A DNA stretch of 64,000 nt, from the NCBI RefSeq assembly GCF_039545795.1, contig NZ_CP154260.1, forward strand, positions 1,679,001 to 1,743,000. Reading direction: 5' to 3'. The translations under genes were made by a program, and so were the position numbers. Positions 1 to 9,136 of this stretch are shown piece after piece; the stretch's first letter is position 1; every line of letters starts with the position of its first letter. Source of the stretch: Chitinophaga niabensis (GTDB taxonomy: Bacteria; Bacteroidota; Bacteroidia; Chitinophagales; Chitinophagaceae). Under the pieces are notes generated by a model. The model was not told the DNA's origin and ran no database searches. It saw nothing but the letters and a program-made list of their open reading frames with translations.

Positions 1-1546
1 AGAGATGTGGAACGCTGTCTCTGCGTGTAGCCACCAATTTCCAGTTATTTACGCGTGCGTACTTTGCACCAAAATGTTCATTGAAAAGTGCCGTATGCCC
101 AACAGATCGTTTGTCATTGAATGAAGTGACCAGGCTGATCCCGGTTGAACGGGGGACAGGTTGATTATTTCTGACTGCAGGATATTTAGCCCCGCTCAGT
201 TCAATGAAAGTGTTCATGAAATCCATCACATGCCCCACATGTGCACTGAATCCGCCTTTATTAGCAGTGATCCCCTTAGGCCAGAACGCAATCATTGGTG
301 TGTGAACACCTCCTTCATAAGATTCTTCTTTCCAGTACTGATAGGGCGTATTAGCCACCTGTGCCCACCGCGGGCCAATAGATGCAAAGGAGGTTTGTGG
401 CCCCGGCATCACCCTTTTTTGTGTGGGATATGCAATGGTGCGGCCATCCCTTGTTTTACCAGGGCGGTCAAAGCCAGGTCCGTAAGCAGCACAGTTCTCT
501 GCACTGGCACCATTATCAGATAAGAACAGGATCAGTGTATTTTCCAGTTGTCCGGTTTGCTTAAGGGCATTGATCATGCGGCCAATACCCTGGTCCATCC
601 TGTCGATCATAGCGGCATGCACAGCCATGGCTTTAGCATCCCATTCCCTGGTAGGATTATCCTGCCAGGAGGGTGCATTTCCATTAACAGGTAATTTTGT
701 CTTCGCTGGATCTATCAGCCCCAGTTTAATCATACGTTGATACCGGGCCGTACGGATGGCATCCCAGCCTGCTTTGTAGGTATCCTCATATTTGGCAATA
801 TCTTCCGGCAGTGCCTGCAAAGGCCAGTGTGGCGCATTCTCGGCTACGTAAAGGAAGAAGGGTTGTGAATAACGGGCATACTCTTTAATGTAAGCTACCG
901 CGGTATCATTGATTGCATCTGTATGATAGTAATTATCCGGTACGTTTTTGACCGGCTCCGTGCCACTGACAAGACTGAATGGATCAAAGAAATCCACTAC
1001 GCCCCAAATGGTACCGAAGAACTTCTCGAAGCCCCTGTTGGTGGGGTATTGTTCAATAGGGGAGAATGGTCCGAAATCCCGCTGGTGGTTCAGCCAGTCC
1101 ATTTGCTCCTGTGGTGTTTTCTGCCGGATAGTATTGGATACATGCCATTTGCCGGACATCGCCGTATGGTATCCGTCAGCCTTCAATACTTCTGCAAGTG
1201 TAACTGTGTTATCTCCCAAACGGCCCAGGTAACCCGGCTCGCTTTCAGCATCCGTCATTCTGCCTATGCCGGCCTGGTGATTATATAAACCGGTAAGCAG
1301 AGAGGCCCGGGTGGGGCAGCAGCGGGAAGTATTGTAAAACTGAGTGTAGCGCAGACCGTTATTAGCGAGGTAATCCAGGTTGGGAGTATGTATCTCCCCG
1401 CCATAACAGGCAAGGTCTGAAAAACCAAGGTCATCTGCCATGATAACAATGATATTAGGACGCTTCGGGGAAGGCGAATTCCTTAAGGCCAGCAGGACCA
1501 GACCGCAGGAAAGCACAAGCATAATAAATATCAGTTTTTTCTTCAT
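1..1546 (-). CDS. Sulfatase (arylsulfatase family), 3' end cut by window edge
   Basis: Read on the minus strand from an ATG at 1546, the frame stays open to base 1 (about 515 residues, C-terminus missing). A hydrophobic leader at residues 3-21 suggests export. Residues 31-41 hold the alkaline-phosphatase-superfamily metal motif (NIIVIMADDLG, Asp38/Asp39). Residues 76-86 (CCPTRASLLTG) are the sulfatase signature C-x-P-[ST]-R-x3-LTG, so Cys76 should be converted to formylglycine. A GKWH motif and an SDNGA motif follow downstream, both usual in the family. It should hydrolyse sulfate esters on a glycan in the periplasm; the exact sulfated substrate cannot be told. It points away from the SusC/SusD locus at 3892, so a shared role is only a guess. 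A maturase (anSME or FGE) is required but is not in this window. Confidence 0.93.
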   Translation of the reverse strand, partial: MKKKLIFIMLVLSCGLVLLALRNSPSPKRPNIIVIMADDLGFSDLACYGGEIHTPNLDYLANNGLRYTQFYNTSRCCPTRASLLTGLYNHQAGIGRMTDAESEPGYLGRLGDNTVTLAEVLKADGYHTAMSGKWHVSNTIRQKTPQEQMDWLNHQRDFGPFSPIEQYPTNRGFEKFFGTIWGVVDFFDPFSLVSGTEPVKNVPDNYYHTDAINDTAVAYIKEYARYSQPFFLYVAENAPHWPLQALPEDIAKYEDTYKAGWDAIRTARYQRMIKLGLIDPAKTKLPVNGNAPSWQDNPTREWDAKAMAVHAAMIDRMDQGIGRMINALKQTGQLENTLILFLSDNGASAENCAAYGPGFDRPGKTRDGRTIAYPTQKRVMPGPQTSFASIGPRWAQVANTPYQYWKEESYEGGVHTPMIAFWPKGITANKGGFSAHVGHVMDFMNTFIELSGAKYPAVRNNQPVPRSTGISLVTSFNDKRSVGHTALFNEHFGAKYARVNNWKLVATRRDSVPHL

Positions 1547-1931
1547 CGTGGACAACATGCAATCACGAAAGAACAAAATCAAACGCAATGCACTTCGTCA
1601 TTTTGTATCAGATTCTAGCATAATCGTCTCATTTTGGCATAGATGCCCCCCATGATGCTGCAATCGATAGTGTCTCAATACAATAGTAGTATTTTATCAT
1701 AGGCTGATTAATTGTTCTAAACCGGGCTTTTTTATTTGATCATATTTTTTGAAACACTTAATTTCAGAAACGATGAGCACATGAAGAGATCTAACCAACA
1801 GACACGCAACTATTAACAATTGAACCGGCCGCGTTAACCTATTATTGTAACACAACGTATGATGAGCATTACCCGTCTATAGCATGCCATGCTACCATGA
1901 AAGTATGCTGCGTTATCACTTAGCCTAATGT
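1547..1931. other. Intergenic region between the sulfatase and the HTH gene
   Basis: This 385-nt AT-rich divergent spacer should hold the promoters of the leftward sulfatase gene and the rightward HTH gene. I found no exact TAnnTTTG box in a convincing position. The only notable element is the palindrome at 1880-1894. No ORF with coding character is visible. Confidence 0.5.
1880..1894. promoter_or_regulatory. 15-bp perfect palindrome upstream of the HTH gene (possible operator)
   Basis: The bases read TAGCATG-C-CATGCTA, a perfect inverted repeat around a central C, ending 37 nt before the ATG at 1932. The position suits an operator for an autoregulatory DNA-binding protein. A palindrome of this size can occur by chance, so this is a candidate only. 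Confidence 0.3.
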
Positions 1932-2162
1932 ATGTCACTGCAGCATTTTGAGCGGATCAGGAGTATTGATCATTTGATCCGGATCAGGGGAACAGGTTCT
2001 CCTCAGCAATTCGCACGTAGATTGAAGATCTCAGAAGCATCACTGTACCGCATACTCGCTTTTATGAAAGAGGCCGGTGCACCCATCCGGTACAGCAAGG
2101 AACGGCAATCTTACTATTACAGCGAAGAAGGATCTTTTTTAATCAGTTTTATTCCTTCATAA
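1932..2162 (+). CDS. Small HTH domain protein
   Basis: A 76-residue protein that is almost entirely one winged-helix-type HTH unit. Residues 4-20 form a first helix, residues 24-45 look like the helix-turn-helix (SPQQFARRLKISEASLYRIL), and residues 51-70 could form the wing (YSKERQSYYYSEEG). This arrangement matches the small HTH_11/DeoR-like proteins common in Bacteroidota and the N-terminal half of WYL regulators, but no ligand domain follows. It probably binds DNA as a dimer. The 15-bp palindrome just upstream would suit autoregulation, which is inference. The gene stands alone between two non-coding spacers. Confidence 0.8.
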   Translation: MSLQHFERIRSIDHLIRIRGTGSPQQFARRLKISEASLYRILAFMKEAGAPIRYSKERQSYYYSEEGSFLISFIPS

Positions 2163-2312
2163 TTTTTGCCTCTCAGCACATGAGAGTGTAGTTGATTAAT
2201 ATGCAGCTATAATTCATATGCGCAATTATTGGATAGGGAATCTAAAGCAGCAGGGCCGTTACCATTCCTGGTAAAGGAAATGATATCCTTGAACTTTAGC
2301 CCAAGGCGAATC

Positions 2313-2353
2313 CCCGATAAATAAAAGCGGAGGGAACATTTCTATTTATCGGG
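2313..2353. repeat. 11-bp perfect inverted repeat with 19-nt loop
   Basis: CCCGATAAATA at 2313-2323 is the exact reverse complement of TATTTATCGGG at 2343-2353. No T-run follows, so it does not look like a simple terminator. It could be a regulatory stem-loop or a protein-binding site. Confidence 0.5.
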
Positions 2354-2389
2354 ACAATTCACTATTAATATATATACATGGTTTTAAAG

Positions 2390-2420
2390 CCTCCCCTCAT
2401 TCCTGAGTGGGAGGGGTTAT
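2390..2420. terminator. Terminator-like hairpin
   Basis: CCTCCCCTCA (2390-2399) pairs with TGAG-T-GGGAGG (2404-2414) with one bulged T and a 4-nt loop. TTATTATAAT follows on the plus strand, and TTTAAAAC follows on the minus strand, so either orientation is possible. Confidence 0.45.
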
Positions 2421-2503
2421 TATAATGACATCATCTATAATAGAAACAGTTAATGGAGCATAAGCCGCTGGATTCTTCCCGGGGCAATTTTCCTGGAAAT
2501 GAT

Positions 2504-2536
2504 ATGGGGTACCTGCAGAGGCCCCATTTTTATTTT
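2504..2536 (+). terminator. Rho-independent terminator-like hairpin before the 2584 gene
   Basis: ATGGGG (2504-2509) pairs with CCCCAT (2522-2527), with an inner CCT/AGG stem over a GCAG loop, and a T-rich tract (TTTTTATTTTAT) follows on the plus strand. Lying 48 nt upstream of the next start codon, it either ends an upstream short transcript or attenuates the gene at 2584. Confidence 0.5.
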
Positions 2537-2583
2537 ATAAGGAAAAGACTGCATGTAAAGGATTTGTTTATTTTTAACAGTAT

Positions 2584-3423
2584 ATGGCAACACCTGATGA
2601 AAATAAGTGGCTGTTACAAATGATACAGTCGAGATACCAGGCTTATAACCTCTCTTTTGAGCAGGCAGAAATGGTTAACCGGTTTGAGCAGGAGAGGGAT
2701 GCATCCTCAATGGAACATTTCTTTTCTCAATGGGAAGAATGGGATTTTGAAATGGTCACTTTCAGGGAGATCTTGAATGAAGAACAACTGGCACTTTACC
2801 TGGTTAATCATGAAGCGGAAGTAAAGGCTTATGAAAAGCAGCTTACCGAACAGGATAATAGTGAGACGCAAATGAAGCAGCTGGCCTATATGACCAGCAT
2901 ACTTGCCTATTACAGGAATGAATTAGTTCCGGGATTACAAAAGAATGAAGATCTGAGAAGGTATGTAACCATCGTCCGCATGAGAGACACAAAGTTTAAC
3001 TACCTCAAAGAAGAATTCAAACAATACCTTACTGGTGCAAGGAAGCAGATCCTGATCAATCATTTCCGGCAGAACAGAACTTTCAGGCCTAATGCATTAA
3101 AGCATGCGCTTTTAATGCATAGTATCAACGATGTATGGCCTGACTACGAACAGTTTTATCATAGTATGGATACCCCAACCAGGGCGGTGGCAGATTTTTT
3201 AGAGAATAAAGTGACCAGGTATTTTAGTGATATCAAAAAAATACTGGAACAAAGCCTAAGGGAAAGGCAAGGTTTTATGGACAGCCTTTATAAAGAATTT
3301 TTCAGCCACGAAGGTGGTTGGCATGCGTATATAGCAATAACCCCGGAGAAAGAGTTGAAAACATTCAGCATGAGCTTACTGCTGATGGAAACAAGCGTCT
3401 TGAATACACATCTGAATCTATAG
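2584..3423 (+). CDS. Hypothetical helical protein
   Basis: A 279-residue protein that I do not recognise. It has no signal peptide or membrane segment, so it is probably cytoplasmic. It is rich in Glu, Lys, Gln, Phe and Tyr and looks almost all alpha-helical, with amphipathic stretches at residues 60-110 and 140-160. No catalytic motif stands out. The ATG at 2584 is preceded by an AT-rich stretch without a Shine-Dalgarno sequence, as is normal in Bacteroidota. It stands alone, behind a terminator-like hairpin and ahead of a 468-nt spacer, and no neighbour suggests its function. Confidence 0.7.
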   Translation: MATPDENKWLLQMIQSRYQAYNLSFEQAEMVNRFEQERDASSMEHFFSQWEEWDFEMVTFREILNEEQLALYLVNHEAEVKAYEKQLTEQDNSETQMKQLAYMTSILAYYRNELVPGLQKNEDLRRYVTIVRMRDTKFNYLKEEFKQYLTGARKQILINHFRQNRTFRPNALKHALLMHSINDVWPDYEQFYHSMDTPTRAVADFLENKVTRYFSDIKKILEQSLRERQGFMDSLYKEFFSHEGGWHAYIAITPEKELKTFSMSLLLMETSVLNTHLNL

Positions 3424-3891
3424 CCCCGTTTTTGTAGAATAGTAGCCATTGCTAATATTTTTTTATCCAAATCGAAAGGTTTCTTTTTTCTTCTTAATAA
3501 TTGAATTAGTTTAGTTAAGATTATTATCTTGTGTGTATTGATTTACAAAATTCCAAAGTCCTACAGCTAAATTAAAGTTAAACAGACCTAACATTCATTC
3601 ACGTTTTCAATGTTTTTGAAAGACCGGTTGAGACAGTTGCGAAAAATTCCACGTGTACAAGCATGAACAGATGCATGTAGAAGCGGCCACATCGCCCGGC
3701 AAAGCACTTATCATTTTACTTATCAATCAAACTACTAAGGCTGGTATTCATTTTTAACCATTATTAACCAATAATCTGTTTTCTCAACTGAGGCACGAAA
3801 CGGAGCGGGGAAAGTATGCCCGGATCCAAGTGTACTGTAGCCGAACCACGTTACCTGCCCTTTAATTTATCAACCTTTTCTTAATCCTAAC
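3424..3891. other. Intergenic region upstream of SusC locus A
   Basis: This 468-nt spacer holds no credible ORF and should carry the promoter and 5' leader of the SusC operon. I found no exact TTTG-N19-TAnnTTTG promoter and no sigma/anti-sigma pair or hybrid two-component gene beside it, so the regulator of this operon is not visible in the window. Confidence 0.5.
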
Positions 3892-6800
3892 ATGATGTGT
3901 ATGAGTAAAAAGCTACGCTTCGGCATGGCATGCCTTTGTATGCTCCTATCTTGCTGTTTACGCTATTCAGATGTCTATTCCCAGAACCGGTCTTCCGTTA
4001 TCGGAACTGTGAAGGACAGTGCCGGTACTCCACTTCCAGGCGTAAGTGTGATCGTATCCGGTGCAAAATCCCAGGGAACAGCTACAGACATGAATGGTAA
4101 ATTTGTACTGGAAGTAGATCCCGGTGCAATATTGCTATTTAAGTTCATTGGCTACAAAGAACAAACGGTAACAGTAAGAGATCCTAAGCAGGAACTAACT
4201 GTAGTATTGAGTTCGTTGGAAACTGTTCTTAGTGATGTTGTTATTACGGCATTTGGTAAGAAACAGATCAAAGAATCTGTAGTAGGGTCTGTATCCACAA
4301 TTAAACCAGATGCGCTGCGAACAGGAGGAAGTAACCTCACCAATGCACTTGCCGGGCAGGTGGCTGGTGTGATCGGTTTTCAGTCCAGCGGTCAGCCCGG
4401 GTTGGATAACTCCAACTTCTTCATCCGGGGGGTAACAACATTTGGTTACCGGCAGAATCCACTGATCCTGATCGATAACGTGGAATTAACCACTAATGAT
4501 CTGGCCCGCCTGCAGGTACAGGACATTGCCAGTTTCTCTATTCTGAAAGATGCGAGCGCTACGGCATTATATGGTGCGAGAGGAGCCAATGGTGTGATCC
4601 TGGTTACTACAAAGGAAGGTAAAGCTGGTAAAACATCGCTGAATGTAACACTGGAAAATGCCATCTCACAGCCCACCAAAACCATTAAGCTGGCAGACCC
4701 GGTTACTTACATGAAGTTGTATAACGAAGCCAGTACCACACGGGATCCGCTTCAACCCATCGTATTTGATGCGGATAAAATATACAATACGGAGCAAACA
4801 TTGAAAAATGCGCCGGGGAGTAACGGTTATGTATACCCGGCAGTGGACTGGCTGGATATGCTGTTCAAGAAATCCACCACTACCCAGCGGGCAAATGTGA
4901 ATATCAGCGGTGGCGGAGACCTTGCACGTTACCTGGTATCTGCTTCTGCGAGTAACGATAACGGGATGTTAAAGCGGAATGTCGCCAATAATTTTAATAA
5001 CAATATCAAGTACAAGAATTACCAGCTACGCTCCAATGTAAACGTAAAGCTGACTAAAACAACGGAGCTGGTATTAAGACTGTGGGGGAATTTCAATGAC
5101 TACAGCGGCCCCATGACCAACGATGCTTCTTTCTCTTCCGATCTGTACAGTGCGGCGGTGCATACCAGCCCGGTACTTTTCCCGGCATATTATCAGCCGG
5201 ATTCTGCCAACCGCCTGGTGCAGCATATCCTGTTCGGTAATGCCAGCGGTGGCGCAGACCAGGCAAATGGTGTGGGGTATGCCAACCCTTATGCACAAAT
5301 GCTGAGAGGATATAAGAGATTCTCTGAGTCCCGTATGTCTGCCACATTGGAACTGCACCAGGATCTTGATTTCATAATACCCGGATTAAAAGCGCATGGT
5401 TTCTTCAATACCAACCGGTATTCTTACTTCGATAATAGTATGGCCTATAACCCATTCTATTATAACATTCTGCCCGGAGATTATAACAGGGCAAGTAATA
5501 CCTATAAGCTCACCTGGCTGAATTCACTGCCGAACGGTTCCTTCCTGGGTGGCCCTGGTTCCGGTAATAGCGGGCCGGCCACAGAATACCTGGTATACAC
5601 GCCGGGAAGAAAGGACGCGAATACCTTCCTGCAATTCCAGGCGCAACTGGAATACTCCAAACAACTGGGGGATCATAACGTTTCCGGTTCGCTGATCGGG
5701 GTAAGGCAGCAAAGGCTGGTGGCCAATGGTATAAACCCTAATACAAATCAGGAAGACCTTCAATACTCATTGCCTTACAGGAATATGAACCTTGCAGGCA
5801 GGGCAACTTACAACTACCTTTCCCGGTATTTCCTGGAGTTTAACTTTGGCTACAACGGTTCTGAACGTTTCTCTGAAAATCACCGCTATGGGTTCTTTCC
5901 TACCATCGGCGCTTCCTGGATCGTTTCACGGGAGAAGTTCTGGGGCGATGGTTTAACGGATATTGTAAGCTCACTTAAACTAAGGGCCAGCTATGGTTTG
6001 AGTGGTAATGATGATATCGGCAATCAGCGTTTCTTTTATTTATCTAATGTAAACCTCACGGCGGGTAATGGCAGCACTTTTGGTTTGAACAATATATATA
6101 ACCGGCCTGGCGTAAGGATCAATAATTATGAGAACAGGAATGTAACATGGGAAACCGCGAAGATCCTGAACTCTGGTATTGAGCTCACCCTGTTTAAGAA
6201 TTTTGACTTCATTGCGGAGTATTGGAAGCAGGACCGCAGCAACATCCTGATGGGCCGGAACATCCCTTCCAGCATGGGACTGGAAGCAGCCATCCTCACG
6301 AATGTGGGTACGGTGAAAGTAAATGGCCTGGATCTTACTGCTAATTATAACAAGGATTTTTCCAGGAACCTCCGGGTGATGTTTATGTCCAACTTTACAT
6401 ATTCAAAAGGCGAGTACGGCGTATATGAAGAACCGAAGTATGACGAACCATGGCGGTACAGGTCCGGCACCATGCTCGGCCAGCAGTTCGGCTATATTGC
6501 AGAGCGTCTTTTTGTGGATGACAAGGAAGCAACTGCTTCCCCTGTTCAGCAGTTTGGAGGCAGTGGTAACCCGGTAAGAGGTGGGGATATCAAATACCGC
6601 GATCTGAATGGAGATGGCCGCATCACAGTAGCTGATCAGGCCCCGATAGGTTTGCCCACAACACCCCAGGTAATGTATGGCTTCGGGTTTTCCGTCATTT
6701 ATAAAGGCTTTGAAATAGCTGCACGTTTCCAGGGCCAGTCAAGAGTTTCTTTCTTCATAGACCCGCGTTCCGTAAGTCCTTTCGTTATACCGCCATCGCC

Positions 6801-7170
6801 CCAGATCCAATTCCAGAGCCAGCCGTTGCAGGCCTTTGCGGATGATCACTGGTCTGAAGAAAATCAAAACCTCTATGCGTTATACCCCCGTATGGGTGTT
6901 AGTGCACAGGCCATTGAGAACAACCTCCAGAGAAGCACCTGGTGGATGCGTGATGGTAGTTTCCTGAGATTGAAAACTGCTGAAATAGGATATGTGATAC
7001 CCAATCAATTATTAAAAAGACTGGGTGTGAGATATTGCCGTGTATATGTGAATGGCCTTAACCTTTTCAACATTACCAAATTTGACCTGTGGGATCCGGA
7101 ACTGGGAGGGAATGGGTTCAACTATCCTATTCAGAAGGCTTATAATTTAGGTATCAACATCAATTTATAA
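3892..7170 (+). CDS. SusC/RagA-family TonB-linked outer membrane protein (locus A)
   Basis: A 1092-residue TonB-dependent transporter of the SusC type, expected to move oligosaccharides or other ligands across the outer membrane. A signal peptide at about residues 8-31 ends at YSQ. A carboxypeptidase-regulatory-like beta-sandwich follows at about 36-110 (GTVKDSAGTPLPGVSV). The plug domain at about 115-250 includes the hallmark LKDASATALYGARGANGVI, and a long beta-barrel ends in a final aromatic-rich strand. It has no STN domain, so it does not look like a FecR-signalling transporter. The start could also be the Met at 3901. SusD follows after 10 nt, so the two should form one complex and one operon. 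Confidence 0.96.
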   Translation: MMCMSKKLRFGMACLCMLLSCCLRYSDVYSQNRSSVIGTVKDSAGTPLPGVSVIVSGAKSQGTATDMNGKFVLEVDPGAILLFKFIGYKEQTVTVRDPKQELTVVLSSLETVLSDVVITAFGKKQIKESVVGSVSTIKPDALRTGGSNLTNALAGQVAGVIGFQSSGQPGLDNSNFFIRGVTTFGYRQNPLILIDNVELTTNDLARLQVQDIASFSILKDASATALYGARGANGVILVTTKEGKAGKTSLNVTLENAISQPTKTIKLADPVTYMKLYNEASTTRDPLQPIVFDADKIYNTEQTLKNAPGSNGYVYPAVDWLDMLFKKSTTTQRANVNISGGGDLARYLVSASASNDNGMLKRNVANNFNNNIKYKNYQLRSNVNVKLTKTTELVLRLWGNFNDYSGPMTNDASFSSDLYSAAVHTSPVLFPAYYQPDSANRLVQHILFGNASGGADQANGVGYANPYAQMLRGYKRFSESRMSATLELHQDLDFIIPGLKAHGFFNTNRYSYFDNSMAYNPFYYNILPGDYNRASNTYKLTWLNSLPNGSFLGGPGSGNSGPATEYLVYTPGRKDANTFLQFQAQLEYSKQLGDHNVSGSLIGVRQQRLVANGINPNTNQEDLQYSLPYRNMNLAGRATYNYLSRYFLEFNFGYNGSERFSENHRYGFFPTIGASWIVSREKFWGDGLTDIVSSLKLRASYGLSGNDDIGNQRFFYLSNVNLTAGNGSTFGLNNIYNRPGVRINNYENRNVTWETAKILNSGIELTLFKNFDFIAEYWKQDRSNILMGRNIPSSMGLEAAILTNVGTVKVNGLDLTANYNKDFSRNLRVMFMSNFTYSKGEYGVYEEPKYDEPWRYRSGTMLGQQFGYIAERLFVDDKEATASPVQQFGGSGNPVRGGDIKYRDLNGDGRITVADQAPIGLPTTPQVMYGFGFSVIYKGFEIAARFQGQSRVSFFIDPRSVSPFVIPPSPQIQFQSQPLQAFADDHWSEENQNLYALYPRMGVSAQAIENNLQRSTWWMRDGSFLRLKTAEIGYVIPNQLLKRLGVRYCRVYVNGLNLFNITKFDLWDPELGGNGFNYPIQKAYNLGININL

Positions 7171-7180
7171 ACAAAGCATT

Positions 7181-9118
7181 ATGAAGCGCTATCAAATAAA
7201 TACAACAGCCCGTGCGTGGTGCATGTTTATACTGTGTTTGCTGGGGATCACAAATGAAGGCTGCAATAAATACCTGGATGTTACCCCGGAGAATGTAGGC
7301 ACCATAGACTATGCTTTCCGGAACAGGAACGAAGCAGAGAACTACCTGTTCACCTGTTACAATAACCTGCAGCAAATGAGCAATGTGCTGGGTGATCCTG
7401 GCTTTACTACATCGGCAGAGATCGTTTATCCCAATGATCTGTCTGAAAGACCTATTGCTGATGAAGGCTTCCAGCTGATCAGGGGAACAACACAGAATAT
7501 CTCCAATCCTATCCTCAATTACTGGGATGGCAGCAATATGGCACCCAATATCTTCCAGGCTATCCGCCGCTGCAACATCATGCTGGAGAACATCGATAAA
7601 CCTATTGATCTCTCTGAGGAAGAAAAAGCAAGATGGATTGCGGAAACAAAATTCCTGAAAGGATATTACCATTATTTCCTCGCCAGGATGTATGGCCCCG
7701 TTCCCATCTATAAAGTGAATCAAAACGTTACGGCCCCGATAGAAGAGATCAGGGTGAAAAGGGCGCCGGTGGATTCCGTATTCAATTACGCTGTTCAGCT
7801 GATGGATGAAGCCATTCCTGATCTGCCGGTGCAGATAGCAAACATTCAACAGGAAATGGGACGGATCACAAAGGTGATCGCTTTATCTGTAAAGGCTGAA
7901 ATACTGGCTACGCAGGCAAGCCCCTTATTCAATGGTAATCCTGACTATGCAAGGTTTAAGAATAAAGACGGAGAGGTGTTATTCTCTGCAACGGCAGATC
8001 CTGCCAAATGGCAACGCGCCGCTGCTGCCTGTAAGGCTGCTATTGATGAAGCAGTCAGCCTCAACATGAAATTATACACCTTCATTCAACCCGCTAACCT
8101 GCCGGTGCTGACGGATTCCCTTCGCAAAGTGCTTACCATTCAGAATGCGGTGACCGAGAAGTGGGACTTCAATGCAGAGGTGATCTGGGCACTCAATGGT
8201 ACCTTCGGTTACCAGAACTTCTGTATTCCCCGCCTTACCACCAAAGCAGTGGAAAACTCAACTGCGGCGGCAGGCAGCTTTACTGTTCCCTTATCCACAA
8301 CAGATCTTTTCTATACGGACAATGGTGTACCCATCAATGAAGATAAGACCTGGGATTATGGCCGCCGTTTTGAGCTGCAGACAGGTGATAACGCCAACAA
8401 GTACTTTATCAAGAGTGGCTACACGACTATCAGAAATAATTTCAAACGTGAAGTACGGTATTATGCCAACATCGGTTTCGATGGTGGTGTATGGTTTGGG
8501 AATGGCGTAACAGATCAGAATAACCCCTTGTACATTGAAGCAAAAGGCCCTGATTCAAAGGCAGGTCCTAAAGACCGTGTGCGGATCAATATGCTGGCTA
8601 TGTGGCCTAAAAAGCTGGTGAATTACCTCACTGTTTTCAATGAAGGTGTGCAGCAATCAGCTTTCCGTTTGCCACGCACCCGCCTGGCAGATCTGTACCT
8701 GTTATATGCAGAATGCCTGAACGAGGCCAGTGGGCCTTCTCCGGATGTATATAACTATATAGACCTCGTACGCCAACGCGCAGGCCTCAAAGGTGTGGTG
8801 GAATCCTGGGCGCAGTTCAGTTCAGCACCTAATAAGCCAACCACCAAAGAAGGCCTGCGTGAGATCATCCACCGGGAACGCCGGGTGGAATTATGCTTTG
8901 AAGGAAAAGCAGGATGGGACCTCAGGAGATGGAAAGAAATGCTTACTGTACTGGCGCCGCCTATACAGGGCTGGAGCATCTTCCAGAAAACCAATAGCAA
9001 TTTTTACACGCTGCAAACTTTGTTCATACCTGGAATGACTGTAAGGGACTACTTCTGGCCATTGTCAGACGCTGCATTGTCCAATAACCCCAATCTGGTA
9101 CAAACACTGTATTGGTAA
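7181..9118 (+). CDS. SusD/RagB-family surface lipoprotein (locus A)
   Basis: A 645-residue SusD-type protein that caps the SusC barrel on the cell surface and binds the ligand. A lipoprotein signal ends at Cys28, followed by the common NKYLDVTPE start. The helical TPR-like SusD core is clear, including the family block near the C-terminus where HRERRVELCFEGKAGWDLRRW leads into the closing motif (seen in part as ERRVELCFEGKAGWDLRRW). It is longer than the usual 480-580 residues, with the extra length in the ligand-binding middle (about 310-470). It lies 10 nt after SusC and 18 nt before the next lipoprotein gene. Confidence 0.95.
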   Translation: MKRYQINTTARAWCMFILCLLGITNEGCNKYLDVTPENVGTIDYAFRNRNEAENYLFTCYNNLQQMSNVLGDPGFTTSAEIVYPNDLSERPIADEGFQLIRGTTQNISNPILNYWDGSNMAPNIFQAIRRCNIMLENIDKPIDLSEEEKARWIAETKFLKGYYHYFLARMYGPVPIYKVNQNVTAPIEEIRVKRAPVDSVFNYAVQLMDEAIPDLPVQIANIQQEMGRITKVIALSVKAEILATQASPLFNGNPDYARFKNKDGEVLFSATADPAKWQRAAAACKAAIDEAVSLNMKLYTFIQPANLPVLTDSLRKVLTIQNAVTEKWDFNAEVIWALNGTFGYQNFCIPRLTTKAVENSTAAAGSFTVPLSTTDLFYTDNGVPINEDKTWDYGRRFELQTGDNANKYFIKSGYTTIRNNFKREVRYYANIGFDGGVWFGNGVTDQNNPLYIEAKGPDSKAGPKDRVRINMLAMWPKKLVNYLTVFNEGVQQSAFRLPRTRLADLYLLYAECLNEASGPSPDVYNYIDLVRQRAGLKGVVESWAQFSSAPNKPTTKEGLREIIHRERRVELCFEGKAGWDLRRWKEMLTVLAPPIQGWSIFQKTNSNFYTLQTLFIPGMTVRDYFWPLSDAALSNNPNLVQTLYW

Positions 9119-9136
9119 TCGTTTCATCGTATCAAA

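Larger units (their letters stand above)
2163..2583. other. Intergenic region rich in hairpins, no ORF
   Basis: This 420-nt stretch has no credible ORF but contains four predicted stem-loops: a 6-bp stem at 2170-2186 just after the HTH stop codon, an 11-bp inverted repeat at 2313-2353, a GC-rich terminator-like hairpin at 2390-2414, and a hairpin followed by a T-rich tract at 2504-2536. The last lies only 48 nt before the ATG at 2584. So many structures in one spacer suggest a short non-coding transcript or a structured leader. Confidence 0.45.

Noticed and set aside
7160..7849. 229-codon minus-strand ORF opposite the start of the locus A SusD gene
   Set aside because: It overlaps a well-supported SusD gene and the end of SusC and shows no domain.
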